A stretch of DNA of 43,616 nt from Acidobacteriota bacterium (lineage in GTDB: Bacteria > Acidobacteriota > Terriglobia > Bryobacterales > Bryobacteraceae): contig VFZU01000041.1 of NCBI GenBank assembly GCA_016870995.1, forward strand, positions 1 to 43,616, given 5' to 3'. The position numbers were made by a program, and so were the translations under genes. The notes beneath the pieces were generated by a model. The model was not told the origin of the DNA. It saw nothing but the letters and a program-made list of their open reading frames with translations, and did no database searches. Of the stretch, positions 9,634-17,663 are shown in pieces. Numbering within the stretch: the first letter of the stretch is position 1; each line of letters begins with the position of its first letter.

Positions 9634-9987
9634 ATGCCAGTCAGCGTACAGATATTCGGTGTAAAGAACTCGGCGGCCACCAGGGCCGCCGAGCGCTTTT
9701 TCAAGGAACGCCGCGTTCAGATTCAATTCGTCGATCTCAAGCAAAAGCCAATGTCCCCTGGAGAAATCAAACGCTTCACCGACAAGTTTGGCGGCCTGAT
9801 GGGATCAATGGATAAAGAGTCGAAAGAATTCGCAGAGTCTGGCCTCGCCTACCTCAAGGCAAGCGACACAACTCTCATGCAAAAAATCGAACACGAACCC
9901 AAGCTGCTTCGCCTGCCGCTAGTTCGGGGTTCGAATAAACTCGCCATTGGCCAGGACGAAGCCGGTTGGAAGGCAATGCTTGCCTAA
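9634..9987 (+). CDS. ArsC/Spx-like thioredoxin-fold protein lacking the catalytic cysteine
   Basis: A 117-residue protein with the overall pattern of the ArsC/Spx/YffB family: an N-terminal strand and active-site turn (QIFGVKNSAATRAAERFF), the FVDLKQKPMSPGEIKRF segment and the C-terminal LLRLPLVRGSNKLAIGQDEAGWKAML, which matches the family ending with a cis-Pro-containing stretch and a conserved Arg/Gly. In the family the turn normally reads G-x-x-x-C. Here the expected cysteine is Ser or Ala, and I see no cysteine anywhere in the protein, so arsenate reductase chemistry is excluded. A regulatory or binding role is possible. Its 3' end overlaps the convergent 9984-10445 gene by 4 bases. Confidence 0.75.
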   Translation: MPVSVQIFGVKNSAATRAAERFFKERRVQIQFVDLKQKPMSPGEIKRFTDKFGGLMGSMDKESKEFAESGLAYLKASDTTLMQKIEHEPKLLRLPLVRGSNKLAIGQDEAGWKAMLA

Positions 9988-10445
9988 TTCTGCTGTTCGG
10001 GGTCTCCCGCCTGCTCAGCAAGCAATGCCAACTCCTCGTCGGAAATCTCGCTAAACAGCAATTGCTGCGCCGTCTCAAGGTGCTCGGGCAAAGTCACGAG
10101 GTCCATCGGCGCGTTGGGATCGATCATCACCGGCCCCTTGCCCGTGGTGCCCGCCAGCCACACCGGAATCTGTTCATGCTTCAACAACTGATACGCATAC
10201 CGCGCTTCCGCAAACGTCTCGTAGCTGGCAATCAACACCAGTTCCCCATCCTCGGGCTTCGGAAAAGCCGCCCTGCCTACAACTTCCTCGGCGCCCTCGG
10301 CGGACGGCCAATGTATTCCTCGCGAAGCCAACTCTTCGTCATAAACCGCCTTGGCTTCTTCGGTCAGGTCTTCTGGCTTCACTTCGAGAATGGCTTCGTC
10401 GGTGAGGGTCGTCAGATGCTTGCGTAGTGAGTCGAGGTTCAACAT
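9984..10445 (-). CDS. DUF2007-like putative signal-transducing protein
   Basis: A 153-residue acidic protein. Residues about 65-125 (GELVLIASYETFAEARYAYQLLKHEQIPVWLAG ...) resemble the DUF2007 fold, a small ferredoxin-like domain with no firmly known role. The N-terminal 50 residues are helical with EEAKAVYDEELASRG, a motif often found with such domains. The C-terminal tail is Glu-rich (SDEELALLAEQAGDPEQQN). No signal peptide or membrane segment is present. It lies just ahead of comM on the chromosome but both are on the minus strand, with comM upstream and a 49-base gap, so they may be co-transcribed. The assignment rests on weak pattern similarity. Confidence 0.65.
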   Translation of the reverse strand: MLNLDSLRKHLTTLTDEAILEVKPEDLTEEAKAVYDEELASRGIHWPSAEGAEEVVGRAAFPKPEDGELVLIASYETFAEARYAYQLLKHEQIPVWLAGTTGKGPVMIDPNAPMDLVTLPEHLETAQQLLFSEISDEELALLAEQAGDPEQQN

Positions 10446-10494
10446 GGCGGAACCTCTATTCTAAGCGCCATTCTGATTCGGATGAAACGTCCGC

Positions 10495-12015
10495 CTACTG
10501 CCAATACTCGCGATCCAGACTCCGATACTGAACGGCCTCTGCCAGGTGCTTGGCTGCGACTTGCTCCGCCCCAGCCAGATCCGCGATTGTGCGCGCCACC
10601 TTAAGCAACCGGTCATGGGACCGTGCCGATAAACTCAACTTCCGCACCGCCATTTCGAGCGTCCGCTCCGCAGCCTCATCTAACAGGCAGAACTTGCGAA
10701 TCTTCCCCGAGGGAATCCTCGCATTCAAATACCCCCTGCCGCTTTGCACAGCCCGCGCCGCCAGCACACGCTGCCGCATCGAAGCCGAGTCGACTCCATC
10801 GCCTTGCCCACGTAGTTCCTTGTACTCGACTGCGGGGACCTCAACATGAATATCGATCCGGTCCAAGAGAGGCCCAGAGATCTTCCCGATATAGCGCTGG
10901 ATCTGCGCCCCCGTGCAACGGCACTCCTTCGTTCGGTCTCCAAAGAACCCGCAAGGACAAGGATTCATCGCCCCCATCAGCATCAGATTCGCCGGAAACG
11001 TCAGAGTCATGTTGGTTCGCGCCAGAGCCACGCCTCCCTCTTCTAAAGGTTGCCGCAACAATTCAAGAACGTTGCGATTGAATTCCGGCAGCTCATCGAG
11101 AAACAACACGCCATTATGTGCCAGCGACACCTCACCAGGACGCGGAGTGCCGCTGCCTCCACCCACCAGCCCAGCATCGCTGACGGTATGGTGCGGCGAT
11201 CGAAAGGGCCGTTCCCATAACAAACCGGCGCCCGCCGGCAACACGCCGGCCACACTGTGAACCTGGGTCGTCTCCAAAGCCTCCACAAAGTCGAGCGGTG
11301 GCAGAATGCCCGGCAGCCGTCTGGCCAGCATGGTCTTGCCCGACCCTGGCGGCCCCAGCATCAGCAGGTTATGTCCACCAGCCGCGGCCACCTCTAAAGC
11401 CCGCTTCGCCACTGTCTGCCCACGGACATCTGCAAAATCCAATGGTGGAGTCACTCCCAGACTGCTGTTCGCAGCCGCAGGCCTTGCCGGCAGAAACCGA
11501 TCTGGCTGGGTGAACAGGCTTACTGCTTCGCCGAGGTGCTTCACCCCAAACACATTCACCCCTTCCACCACTGCGGCTTCAGCGGCATTCTCCGCTGGAA
11601 CGATCACATTGGCGATTCCCATTTTCCGCGCACAAACCGCCATCGATAGCGCTCCCCGCACGGGACGAATCACACCATCCAGACTCAGCTCGCCCACCAT
11701 TAAATGCTTCTCGCTCCGCGGAAACACACCCATGGCTCCCAGAATCCCCATCGCCATCGGCAGATCGAACCCGGCCCCTTCTTTGCGTACATTCGCCGGG
11801 GCCAGATTGATCGTCACCGACTTGCCCGGGTACCCGTAACCGGAATTCAACAGTGCGCTCTTGATCCGCTCGCGGCTTTCCCGGATCGCAGTATCCGGCA
11901 TCCCCACCGTGATGAAATCCCGCGAACTACCTCCCTGCGCCATATCGACCTCAACATCGATTAGGTGGGCATCGATGCCGTAAACCGCCGCACTCCGCGT
12001 TCGAAATAGAGCCAT
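10495..12015 (-). CDS. comM: YifB/ComM-type Mg-chelatase-like ATPase
   Basis: A 506-residue protein with the complete ComM (YifB) architecture: an N-terminal Lon-like domain (SAAVYGIDAHLIDVEVD ... GELSLDGVIRPVRGAL), a Mg-chelatase ATPase with Walker A (MLGPPGSGKTMLARRLP), Walker B (NGVLFLDELPEF), the four-cysteine zinc-like segment CPCGFFGDRTKECRC, and a C-terminal helical domain (SARSHDRLLKVARTIADLAG). ComM is a hexameric helicase that promotes branch migration during integration of incoming DNA in natural transformation, so the genome may be competent or once was. Length and all motifs are normal. It starts at ATG 12015 and is divergent from the carotenoid operon. Confidence 0.95.
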   Translation of the reverse strand: MALFRTRSAAVYGIDAHLIDVEVDMAQGGSSRDFITVGMPDTAIRESRERIKSALLNSGYGYPGKSVTINLAPANVRKEGAGFDLPMAMGILGAMGVFPRSEKHLMVGELSLDGVIRPVRGALSMAVCARKMGIANVIVPAENAAEAAVVEGVNVFGVKHLGEAVSLFTQPDRFLPARPAAANSSLGVTPPLDFADVRGQTVAKRALEVAAAGGHNLLMLGPPGSGKTMLARRLPGILPPLDFVEALETTQVHSVAGVLPAGAGLLWERPFRSPHHTVSDAGLVGGGSGTPRPGEVSLAHNGVLFLDELPEFNRNVLELLRQPLEEGGVALARTNMTLTFPANLMLMGAMNPCPCGFFGDRTKECRCTGAQIQRYIGKISGPLLDRIDIHVEVPAVEYKELRGQGDGVDSASMRQRVLAARAVQSGRGYLNARIPSGKIRKFCLLDEAAERTLEMAVRKLSLSARSHDRLLKVARTIADLAGAEQVAAKHLAEAVQYRSLDREYWQ

Positions 12016-12276
12016 GTTAACGGATGGTGGCTCAAACAGATAGTTTTTCTCAAACTGAAATGACTACGGCAGCAGGTAAGGTCCGGCATCACCAGGTTTC
12101 TGCTTAGATCCCATTAGAAATCAGACCCATTGAAGATGTTTTAGCGCTTTCAACCCTCCGAGTTTAGTTCCTCTGAAACTCCAAAACTAACGAAAACGTC
12201 AATTGCCCTTGATTCCACGTTCATTCCGTCGTCAAATATAATGAACCAACTTCAATGTTGCTGAATCGAGAGGTGT
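12016..12276. promoter_or_regulatory. Divergent intergenic region with a possible carotenoid promoter
   Basis: This 261-base gap separates comM (minus) from the prenyl synthase gene (plus) and must hold both promoters. TATAAT at 12237-12242 is a good -10 candidate for the plus-strand operon, with TTCCAC at 12213-12218 as a weak -35 at 18-base spacing. GAGAGG shortly before ATG 12277 can serve as ribosome binding site. I see no repeats or small genes. Confidence 0.4.
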
Positions 12277-13140
12277 ATGGCAATGGCAGTTCTACAACCG
12301 GTACCTAAGCCAGGATTTGTACCCGAATTGCGGGCATCCGCAAACAAATCCAAACCTGCGGGCGACAAAGATCTTATCGACTCTTTTCTCTCCTCTTTGT
12401 TCTATTGCGGCCCCGGCAGCAACCACAATCCAGTCCCCCGCGCAATGGAATATGCGGTGATGGGCCAAGCTCAGCGCTTCCGCCCTATCCTCTCCCTGCG
12501 CGTAGCCCGCATGCTGGGTTGTGAAACAGACCACACCCTGCGTGCCGCCGCAGCCGTCGAAATCATCCACAGCGCATCGCTGATTATTGATGACCTTCCC
12601 TGCATGGACAACGAAGCGACGCGACGCGGTCTACCCTCCGTCCACATCCAGTTCGGCGAACCCACGGCGATTCTGGCCGGCTTCTCAATGGTTGCCCTCG
12701 CCGCTCGCATGGTGATGGAAGCCTCCGCGAGCGACGTCGAATGCATGCGCCTCCGCCGCTTCCAGATGGCGTTGCTGAAAACACTTGATTGCAGCTCCCT
12801 GGTCGGTGGTCAAAGCTTGGATCTCCTCCTCACAGGCTCTGAGCGCGATCAAATGCGCCACCACGTCAACGACCTCAAGACCGTCCCGCTTTTCCAACTC
12901 GCCGTTGAAGCGGGCTGCGTCTCAAATCCCGGCGGCGTACCCCCGGAACTTGAGTCCTTTGGCCGCCAATTTGGCAAGGCCTTCCAGCTTACTGATGACC
13001 TCCTCGACGGCGAACTTCAAGACCGAAAGATTTTAGACGACACCTATGAGCAATGCCGCGCCAGCCTCCTCCCTTTCGGAGCGCACGCTGAACCCCTCCA
13101 CGACCTGGTCGAATTCCTCGCCCAACGCTCGCGCGCTTAA
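12277..13140 (+). CDS. crtE: Polyprenyl (geranylgeranyl) diphosphate synthase
   Basis: A 287-residue class I prenyl diphosphate synthase. It shows the first aspartate-rich motif at 105-111 (DDLPCMD), the GGQSLD motif at about 177-182, LKTVPLF at about 200-206, and the second aspartate-rich motif DDLLD at 240-244. It condenses isopentenyl diphosphate with allylic diphosphates. Because the next genes are crtI and crtB, the product is most likely geranylgeranyl diphosphate for phytoene synthesis; farnesyl diphosphate cannot be excluded from motifs alone. The protein is a little short at its C-terminus, where the next gene overlaps. Two possible starts exist, ATG 12277 and ATG 12283. It leads a tight operon running at least to 17638. 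Confidence 0.85.
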   Translation: MAMAVLQPVPKPGFVPELRASANKSKPAGDKDLIDSFLSSLFYCGPGSNHNPVPRAMEYAVMGQAQRFRPILSLRVARMLGCETDHTLRAAAAVEIIHSASLIIDDLPCMDNEATRRGLPSVHIQFGEPTAILAGFSMVALAARMVMEASASDVECMRLRRFQMALLKTLDCSSLVGGQSLDLLLTGSERDQMRHHVNDLKTVPLFQLAVEAGCVSNPGGVPPELESFGRQFGKAFQLTDDLLDGELQDRKILDDTYEQCRASLLPFGAHAEPLHDLVEFLAQRSRA

Positions 13141-14614
13141 GGCAGTTGTCATCGGTAGCGGCTTCGGCGGTCTTGGCTCTGCCATTCGCCTCGCCACTCG
13201 CGGCTACGACGTTACACTCCTCGAATCCCGCGATCAGCTCGGGGGCAGAGCCTATGTCTACCGTCAGGATGGCTTCACTTTCGATGCCGGCCCGACGGTC
13301 ATCACGGCTCCTTTTCTAATCGACGAACTGTTTGAAGGCGCTGGTCGCAAGACGTCCGACTACGTCAAGATCGTCCCTGTCGATCCCTTTTACAAGATCG
13401 AATTCCACGACGGCACGAGCTTTTCTTACAACGCCGACGAGCAGGCAACGATTGAGAAGATCCGCAAGTTCGCCCCGGACGACGTCGATGGCTACCAGCG
13501 CATGATCCGCGCCGCCAAGGCAATCTTTGCCAAAGGCTTTGTCGAACTGTCCGCCAAGCCCTTCCTCAAATTCATGGACATGATGAAGATCGCGCCCGAT
13601 CTCATCAAGCTCGAGAGCCACCTCACCGTATATCAGTTTGCCTCGCGCTACGTGAAGGACGATCGCCTTCGCCGCGTCTTCAGCTTCCACCCGCTATTGG
13701 TCGGCGGCAACCCCTTCAGCACCACTTCCATCTACGCGCTCATCCACCATCTCGAGCGTGAGTGGGGCGTCCACTATGCCATGGGCGGCACTGGTGCCGT
13801 TGTCAGCGCACTTGGTAAACTCTTCGGCGAGCTCGGCGGCAAGACCCGCCTATCTACTGCCGTCGAACGCATCGTTGTGAAGGACGGTAGGGCAGCGGGG
13901 GTCCAAACTGTTGACGGTGAGACCATCAACGCCGACATCGTCGTCTCCAACGCAGACATCAACACGACCTATCGCACCATGGTTTCCAAAGAGCATCGCC
14001 GCCGCTGGACCGACCGCAAGCTTGCCGGTATGAAGTACTCAATGTCGCTGTTCGTCATCTACTTCGGCACCCGCAAAAAGTACGAGAACATCGAGCACCA
14101 CACCATCCTGCTCTGCGAGCGCTACAAAGAACTGCTTGCCGACATCTTCGATCGAAAAGTGCTTCCCGATGATTTTTCGATGTACCTGCACCGCCCATCG
14201 AAAACTGACCCTTCGATGGCTCCCGACGGCTGCGATTGCTTTTACGTTCTCATCCCTGTGCCCAACCAGCTCAGTGGAATCGACTGGAATAAAGAAGGCA
14301 AGCCGTTCCGGGACCGCGTCATGAACTGGCTCGACCAGAACTACATGCCTGGCCTCAACGAAAACCTCGCCACCGAGCGCTACTTCACGCCTCTCGACTT
14401 CGAGACGACGCTTCGCAGCTACGCCGGCGCGGCCTTCAGCTTCGAGCCGATCTTCACCCAGAGTGCCTGGTTCCGGCCACACAATGAGAGTGAAGACGTG
14501 GAAAATCTCTACTTCGCAGGCGCGGGCACACACCCCGGCGCGGGGATGCCCGGAGTGCTCTGCTCCGCCAAAATTGTCGAGGACCTGGTATGCCAGCGCC
14601 AGCCGCTGCGCTAG
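13046..14614 (+). CDS. crtI: Phytoene desaturase, CrtI type
   Basis: A FAD-dependent CrtI-type carotenoid desaturase that introduces double bases into phytoene at the membrane. The Rossmann motif is VVIGSGFGGLGSAIRLATRG, followed by LLESRDQLGGRAYVY and the family segment GFTFDAGPTVITAPFL; the C-terminal FAD motif is NLYFAGAGTHPGAGMPGV. The domain itself starts near 13139, but no ATG, GTG or TTG lies in frame between 13046 and the Rossmann motif. ATG 13046 therefore seems to be the start, giving about 30 extra Ser/Pro/Asn-rich residues and a 95-base overlap with the upstream gene in another frame. The 3' end overlaps crtB by 25 bases. Whether the product is lycopene, neurosporene or another carotene cannot be told. 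Confidence 0.9.
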   Translation: MSNAAPASSLSERTLNPSTTWSNSSPNARALKAVVIGSGFGGLGSAIRLATRGYDVTLLESRDQLGGRAYVYRQDGFTFDAGPTVITAPFLIDELFEGAGRKTSDYVKIVPVDPFYKIEFHDGTSFSYNADEQATIEKIRKFAPDDVDGYQRMIRAAKAIFAKGFVELSAKPFLKFMDMMKIAPDLIKLESHLTVYQFASRYVKDDRLRRVFSFHPLLVGGNPFSTTSIYALIHHLEREWGVHYAMGGTGAVVSALGKLFGELGGKTRLSTAVERIVVKDGRAAGVQTVDGETINADIVVSNADINTTYRTMVSKEHRRRWTDRKLAGMKYSMSLFVIYFGTRKKYENIEHHTILLCERYKELLADIFDRKVLPDDFSMYLHRPSKTDPSMAPDGCDCFYVLIPVPNQLSGIDWNKEGKPFRDRVMNWLDQNYMPGLNENLATERYFTPLDFETTLRSYAGAAFSFEPIFTQSAWFRPHNESEDVENLYFAGAGTHPGAGMPGVLCSAKIVEDLVCQRQPLR

Positions 14615-15492
14615 ACCCATCGAACAACATCGAAGCCCTCTTTGAGCAGGCCGCAGCCGCCACCGCGACAGGATCCAAGAGCTTCTATTTCGCGACGCGA
14701 TTCTTTCCAAAGCTCCTCGCCAAGCGAGCTTACGCCGTCTATTGGTTTTGCCGCACCACCGATGATCTCGTCGACGAAGCGGCTTCGATCGAACAAGGCA
14801 CTCAGGCCCTCGATGCCTGGGAAGCCGAGCTTCGATTTGGCCTGAAAGGCGGCTCCGTTTCGAATCCGATTCTCCGACTCTTCCTCATCGTTGTTGCCGA
14901 TTGCAACATCCCGGCGGAGTATCCGCTTGAGCTCGTCGCCGGTTGCCGCATGGATCTTGAGCAACAACGCTACGCCACCTATGACGACCTGAGGCTGTTC
15001 TGCTACCGGGTTGCCTCCTGCGTCGGCCTGATGATGTGCCACGTCATCGGCTTCACAAACCCGGCACTCGCGAGCCGCGCAAAACAACACGCCATTGATC
15101 TTGGCATCGCCATGCAAATCACCAACATCCTCCGCGACGTCGGCACAGACCTCGAACTCGGCCGCATCTACTTCCCCCTTGAGGACATGCAACGCTTCGG
15201 CTACACCGAGGACGACCTCCGCAACCACCGCCGCAACAAAGCATTCCGCGACCTCATGCAATTTGAAGCGACTCGCGCACGATCGTACTATTCCAGCGCC
15301 ATGCCCGGCATTGAGATGCTGAAGCCCGAAGGCCGCTTCGCCGTTGAGATCGCCGCCAAAGTCTACGCCGCAATTCTCCGCGAAATTGAGCGTGCCAACT
15401 ACGACGTCTTCTCACGCCGCGCCGTGGTGTCTTCAGCCGAAAAGTATTGGATCACAGCGAAAGCACTCACCTCAGCCTGGTGGGCCCGATGA
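14590..15492 (+). CDS. crtB: Phytoene/squalene synthase family, probable phytoene synthase
   Basis: A 300-residue head-to-head prenyl synthase that joins two geranylgeranyl diphosphates to phytoene. The first aspartate-rich motif is at 58-63 (DDLVDE), preceded by YWFCRTT. The second is around 180-195 (NILRDVGTDLELGRIYFP), a hallmark of the family. Length is typical. The placement between crtI and the rest of the operon supports phytoene rather than squalene synthase. The start ATG lies 25 bases inside crtI, and the stop TGA shares bases with the ATG of the next gene (ATGA), so translation is probably coupled through the operon. Confidence 0.92.
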   Translation: MPAPAAALDPSNNIEALFEQAAAATATGSKSFYFATRFFPKLLAKRAYAVYWFCRTTDDLVDEAASIEQGTQALDAWEAELRFGLKGGSVSNPILRLFLIVVADCNIPAEYPLELVAGCRMDLEQQRYATYDDLRLFCYRVASCVGLMMCHVIGFTNPALASRAKQHAIDLGIAMQITNILRDVGTDLELGRIYFPLEDMQRFGYTEDDLRNHRRNKAFRDLMQFEATRARSYYSSAMPGIEMLKPEGRFAVEIAAKVYAAILREIERANYDVFSRRAVVSSAEKYWITAKALTSAWWAR

Positions 15493-16913
15493 ACTTGAAA
15501 CAAACCATTGAGCGATCCTCGCTCGCTACCCTGATTGGCCTCGCGCTTCACTTCCCGGTTTCCTATTGGCTGGGTACGCCGATTCTCACGGACGTAATCG
15601 CCGAATGGATCATGGCCCGCACACCTTCCGCCTGGGCGGTCCCTCTGCTCGAAGCCATGGGCGCCTGGGCCAAGCCGTTTGCCGCCACCGGAGGTCTCGC
15701 CACGCTCGGCTTCCTTCTTTGGCTCCCGCTGCTGACCAGACGCAAACCCCTGGAGCTCCTGGGCGCAACTCTTCTCACTGGCGCAGTGGCCTGGGGCATT
15801 GAATACGATTCCCTTCCCGGGCTCGTTTCCTTCTTGCTACCGGCTCTGGCCATCCTCGCCTGGCCTGCCAAGCCGGTTCCTGTTCAAAACTCACGCCGCG
15901 AATTCCTCACCTCGGTGGCCATGTCTTCTGGCACAGTCCTCATTGCCGGCGAAGCCTATCTGCGCAATGAACGCCTCTCCCGCAGTGCGGTTTCGCCCGT
16001 CCCGCTCTTCCGCTGGCAACTCCCTGCCGAGCGTGCCGAATGGAGCAAGGGCTTGGTGCGCAAGCCAATCACCTCGGTGAAAGAGTTCTATGTGATGAGC
16101 AAGAACACCGTCGACCCGGTCGTCGATCCGAAGACTTGGCGACTCAAGATCAAGTGCAACGATCGTACGATCCGCGAACTCTCTTACGCCGAACTGCTCA
16201 GCCTCCCGCGAGAAGAACGATTTGTCACTCTCCGCTGCGTCAGCAACACGCTCAAAAGCGACCTCATGGGCACAGCCATCTGGTCTGGCATCCGACTCGA
16301 ACAATTGGTTCGTCGCTCCGAGATTCCAAGCGAAGCCATTGAAATGGCAGTCATTGGCCTTGATGGCCATGGCGACAGCGTCAAGCTCGATTACGCCTTC
16401 TCCGGCGAACCCCTCTTCGCTCTCGGCATGAACGGCGACACGCTCAATCGCAACCACGGCTTCCCCATCCGCATGCTCACCCCGCGCTATTACGGCTTTA
16501 AGAGCATCAAGTGGCTCGATGAGATTCGCTTCTCCACAACACCTTACTTCGGCACCTGGCCCAAGCTCGGCTTCACCAAAGAGCCCGTCATCCACACCGC
16601 CAGCTTCGTCGACCGCATCCAGCGTCAGGGTGAAAAAGCCACCGTCGGCGGCGTCAGTTTCGCCGGTGTCCGCGGCATTCAACGCGTAGAATTTCGTGCA
16701 GGCAACGGCCTCTGGACGCCCGCTCAACTCGAAGAACCGCTCTCCCCCTATACGCTCACCCGCTGGCGAGGCGAACTGATCGTTCCCGCAGGAGCAGAGC
16801 TGGTGGAAGTGCGCGCCCTCGACGGCCAGGGCAAATGGCAATCCGCTGTTGAAAAGCCTCTCTTCCCGGATGGCGTATCTGGCCCCACCACCAAACGGAT
16901 TCCCAGCGCATGA
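15489..16913 (+). CDS. Membrane-anchored molybdopterin oxidoreductase, sulfite oxidase-like
   Basis: A 474-residue protein with two halves. Residues 1-130 form about four membrane helices (SSLATLIGLALHF, GGLATLGFLLWLPLL, LLGATLLTGAVAWGI, GLVSFLLPALAILAW). Residues about 190-470 are a sulfite-oxidase-like molybdopterin domain, with the probable molybdenum-ligating cysteine at 250 (TLRCVSN), the GIRLEQLVRR and HGFPIRMLTPRYYGFKSIKWL segments, and a C-terminal Ig-like dimerisation domain. A twin-arginine motif at 136-137 (SRREFLTSVAMSSG) sits between the halves, so the catalytic part is probably on the periplasmic side. The substrate is unknown; MsrP-type or sulfite-type activity are options. The start is ATG 15489, overlapping the crtB stop; an ATG at 15447 in crtB is less likely. 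Confidence 0.85.
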   Translation: MNLKQTIERSSLATLIGLALHFPVSYWLGTPILTDVIAEWIMARTPSAWAVPLLEAMGAWAKPFAATGGLATLGFLLWLPLLTRRKPLELLGATLLTGAVAWGIEYDSLPGLVSFLLPALAILAWPAKPVPVQNSRREFLTSVAMSSGTVLIAGEAYLRNERLSRSAVSPVPLFRWQLPAERAEWSKGLVRKPITSVKEFYVMSKNTVDPVVDPKTWRLKIKCNDRTIRELSYAELLSLPREERFVTLRCVSNTLKSDLMGTAIWSGIRLEQLVRRSEIPSEAIEMAVIGLDGHGDSVKLDYAFSGEPLFALGMNGDTLNRNHGFPIRMLTPRYYGFKSIKWLDEIRFSTTPYFGTWPKLGFTKEPVIHTASFVDRIQRQGEKATVGGVSFAGVRGIQRVEFRAGNGLWTPAQLEEPLSPYTLTRWRGELIVPAGAELVEVRALDGQGKWQSAVEKPLFPDGVSGPTTKRIPSA

Positions 16914-17638
16914 GCGATCGGATCCAGTATCCAGTCCCCTGGGATCAGGTCTACAGCCTATGGCCGCATGTTGCTAATGGCACCCGCCGCAACGTCGACG
17001 ACTTCTCCGGCAAAATCGTCGCCAAGATGCAGCCGGGGCCGCTTTATCAAGGGCTCGAGAACCTGCCCGAAAGCCCGCGCTTCGTTCTGGTCGCGAACCA
17101 CTATCAGCGCAAAGGCCTCTGGATCATCCACGTCGCCAGCGCTCTCACTCAGGCCATCGCGAATCGCTATGGCCGCGATATCGACCCTCCAGTCCACTGG
17201 ATGGTCACCGCAAATTGGCCACCCATTCGGATCGGCCCCTTCAAGTTCTCTTCCCCCGGCGACATTCTGCTACCCAAAGTCGCCAACGCCTTAAGCTGCT
17301 TTCCCGTCAGTTTTCAAGGGAACAATCCCGCTTACACTGCGTCTACCTTGAAGCGAATCTTAAAGGCTTCTGAATCCCTGGCCCGCCCGATCGGTATCTT
17401 CCCGGAAGGCGTCGCTGGAAGTGCTGGAAAGCTCACGGATCCGCTGCCTGGTGTCGATCGTTTCATGGCTCTGCTCGCCAAGCGCGGCTGGCCAGCATTA
17501 CCGGCTGGAGTTTCTGAAGACGGCCGATTCATCATCCGCTTCGGCAAACTCGTCGAAGCCTCTGAGATCGCAGCAGCCCCTAACGCAGCCGCGCTTTTGA
17601 TGGGGCGGGTTGCTGATCTGATTCACCCAACCCGATAA
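16910..17638 (+). CDS. PlsC-like acyltransferase family protein with an altered HX4D motif
   Basis: A 242-residue protein with the outline of the lysophosphatidic acid acyltransferase (PlsC) superfamily. FVLVANHYQRKGLW at about 59-72 matches the catalytic block but has Gly where the aspartate of His-X4-Asp is expected. IGIFPEGVAGSAG at about 161-173 matches the FPEG substrate-binding block. It overlaps the oxidoreductase by 4 bases (ATGA), so it is the last gene of the carotenoid operon. Acylation of a carotenoid glycoside or hydroxyl is a reasonable guess, since acyltransferases of this superfamily end some carotenoid pathways, but no glycosyltransferase or hydroxylase gene is present here. 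Loss of the aspartate leaves activity in doubt. Confidence 0.7.
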   Translation: MSDRIQYPVPWDQVYSLWPHVANGTRRNVDDFSGKIVAKMQPGPLYQGLENLPESPRFVLVANHYQRKGLWIIHVASALTQAIANRYGRDIDPPVHWMVTANWPPIRIGPFKFSSPGDILLPKVANALSCFPVSFQGNNPAYTASTLKRILKASESLARPIGIFPEGVAGSAGKLTDPLPGVDRFMALLAKRGWPALPAGVSEDGRFIIRFGKLVEASEIAAAPNAAALLMGRVADLIHPTR

Positions 17639-17663
17639 GATAGTAGAGGAGTAATTCTTTCGC

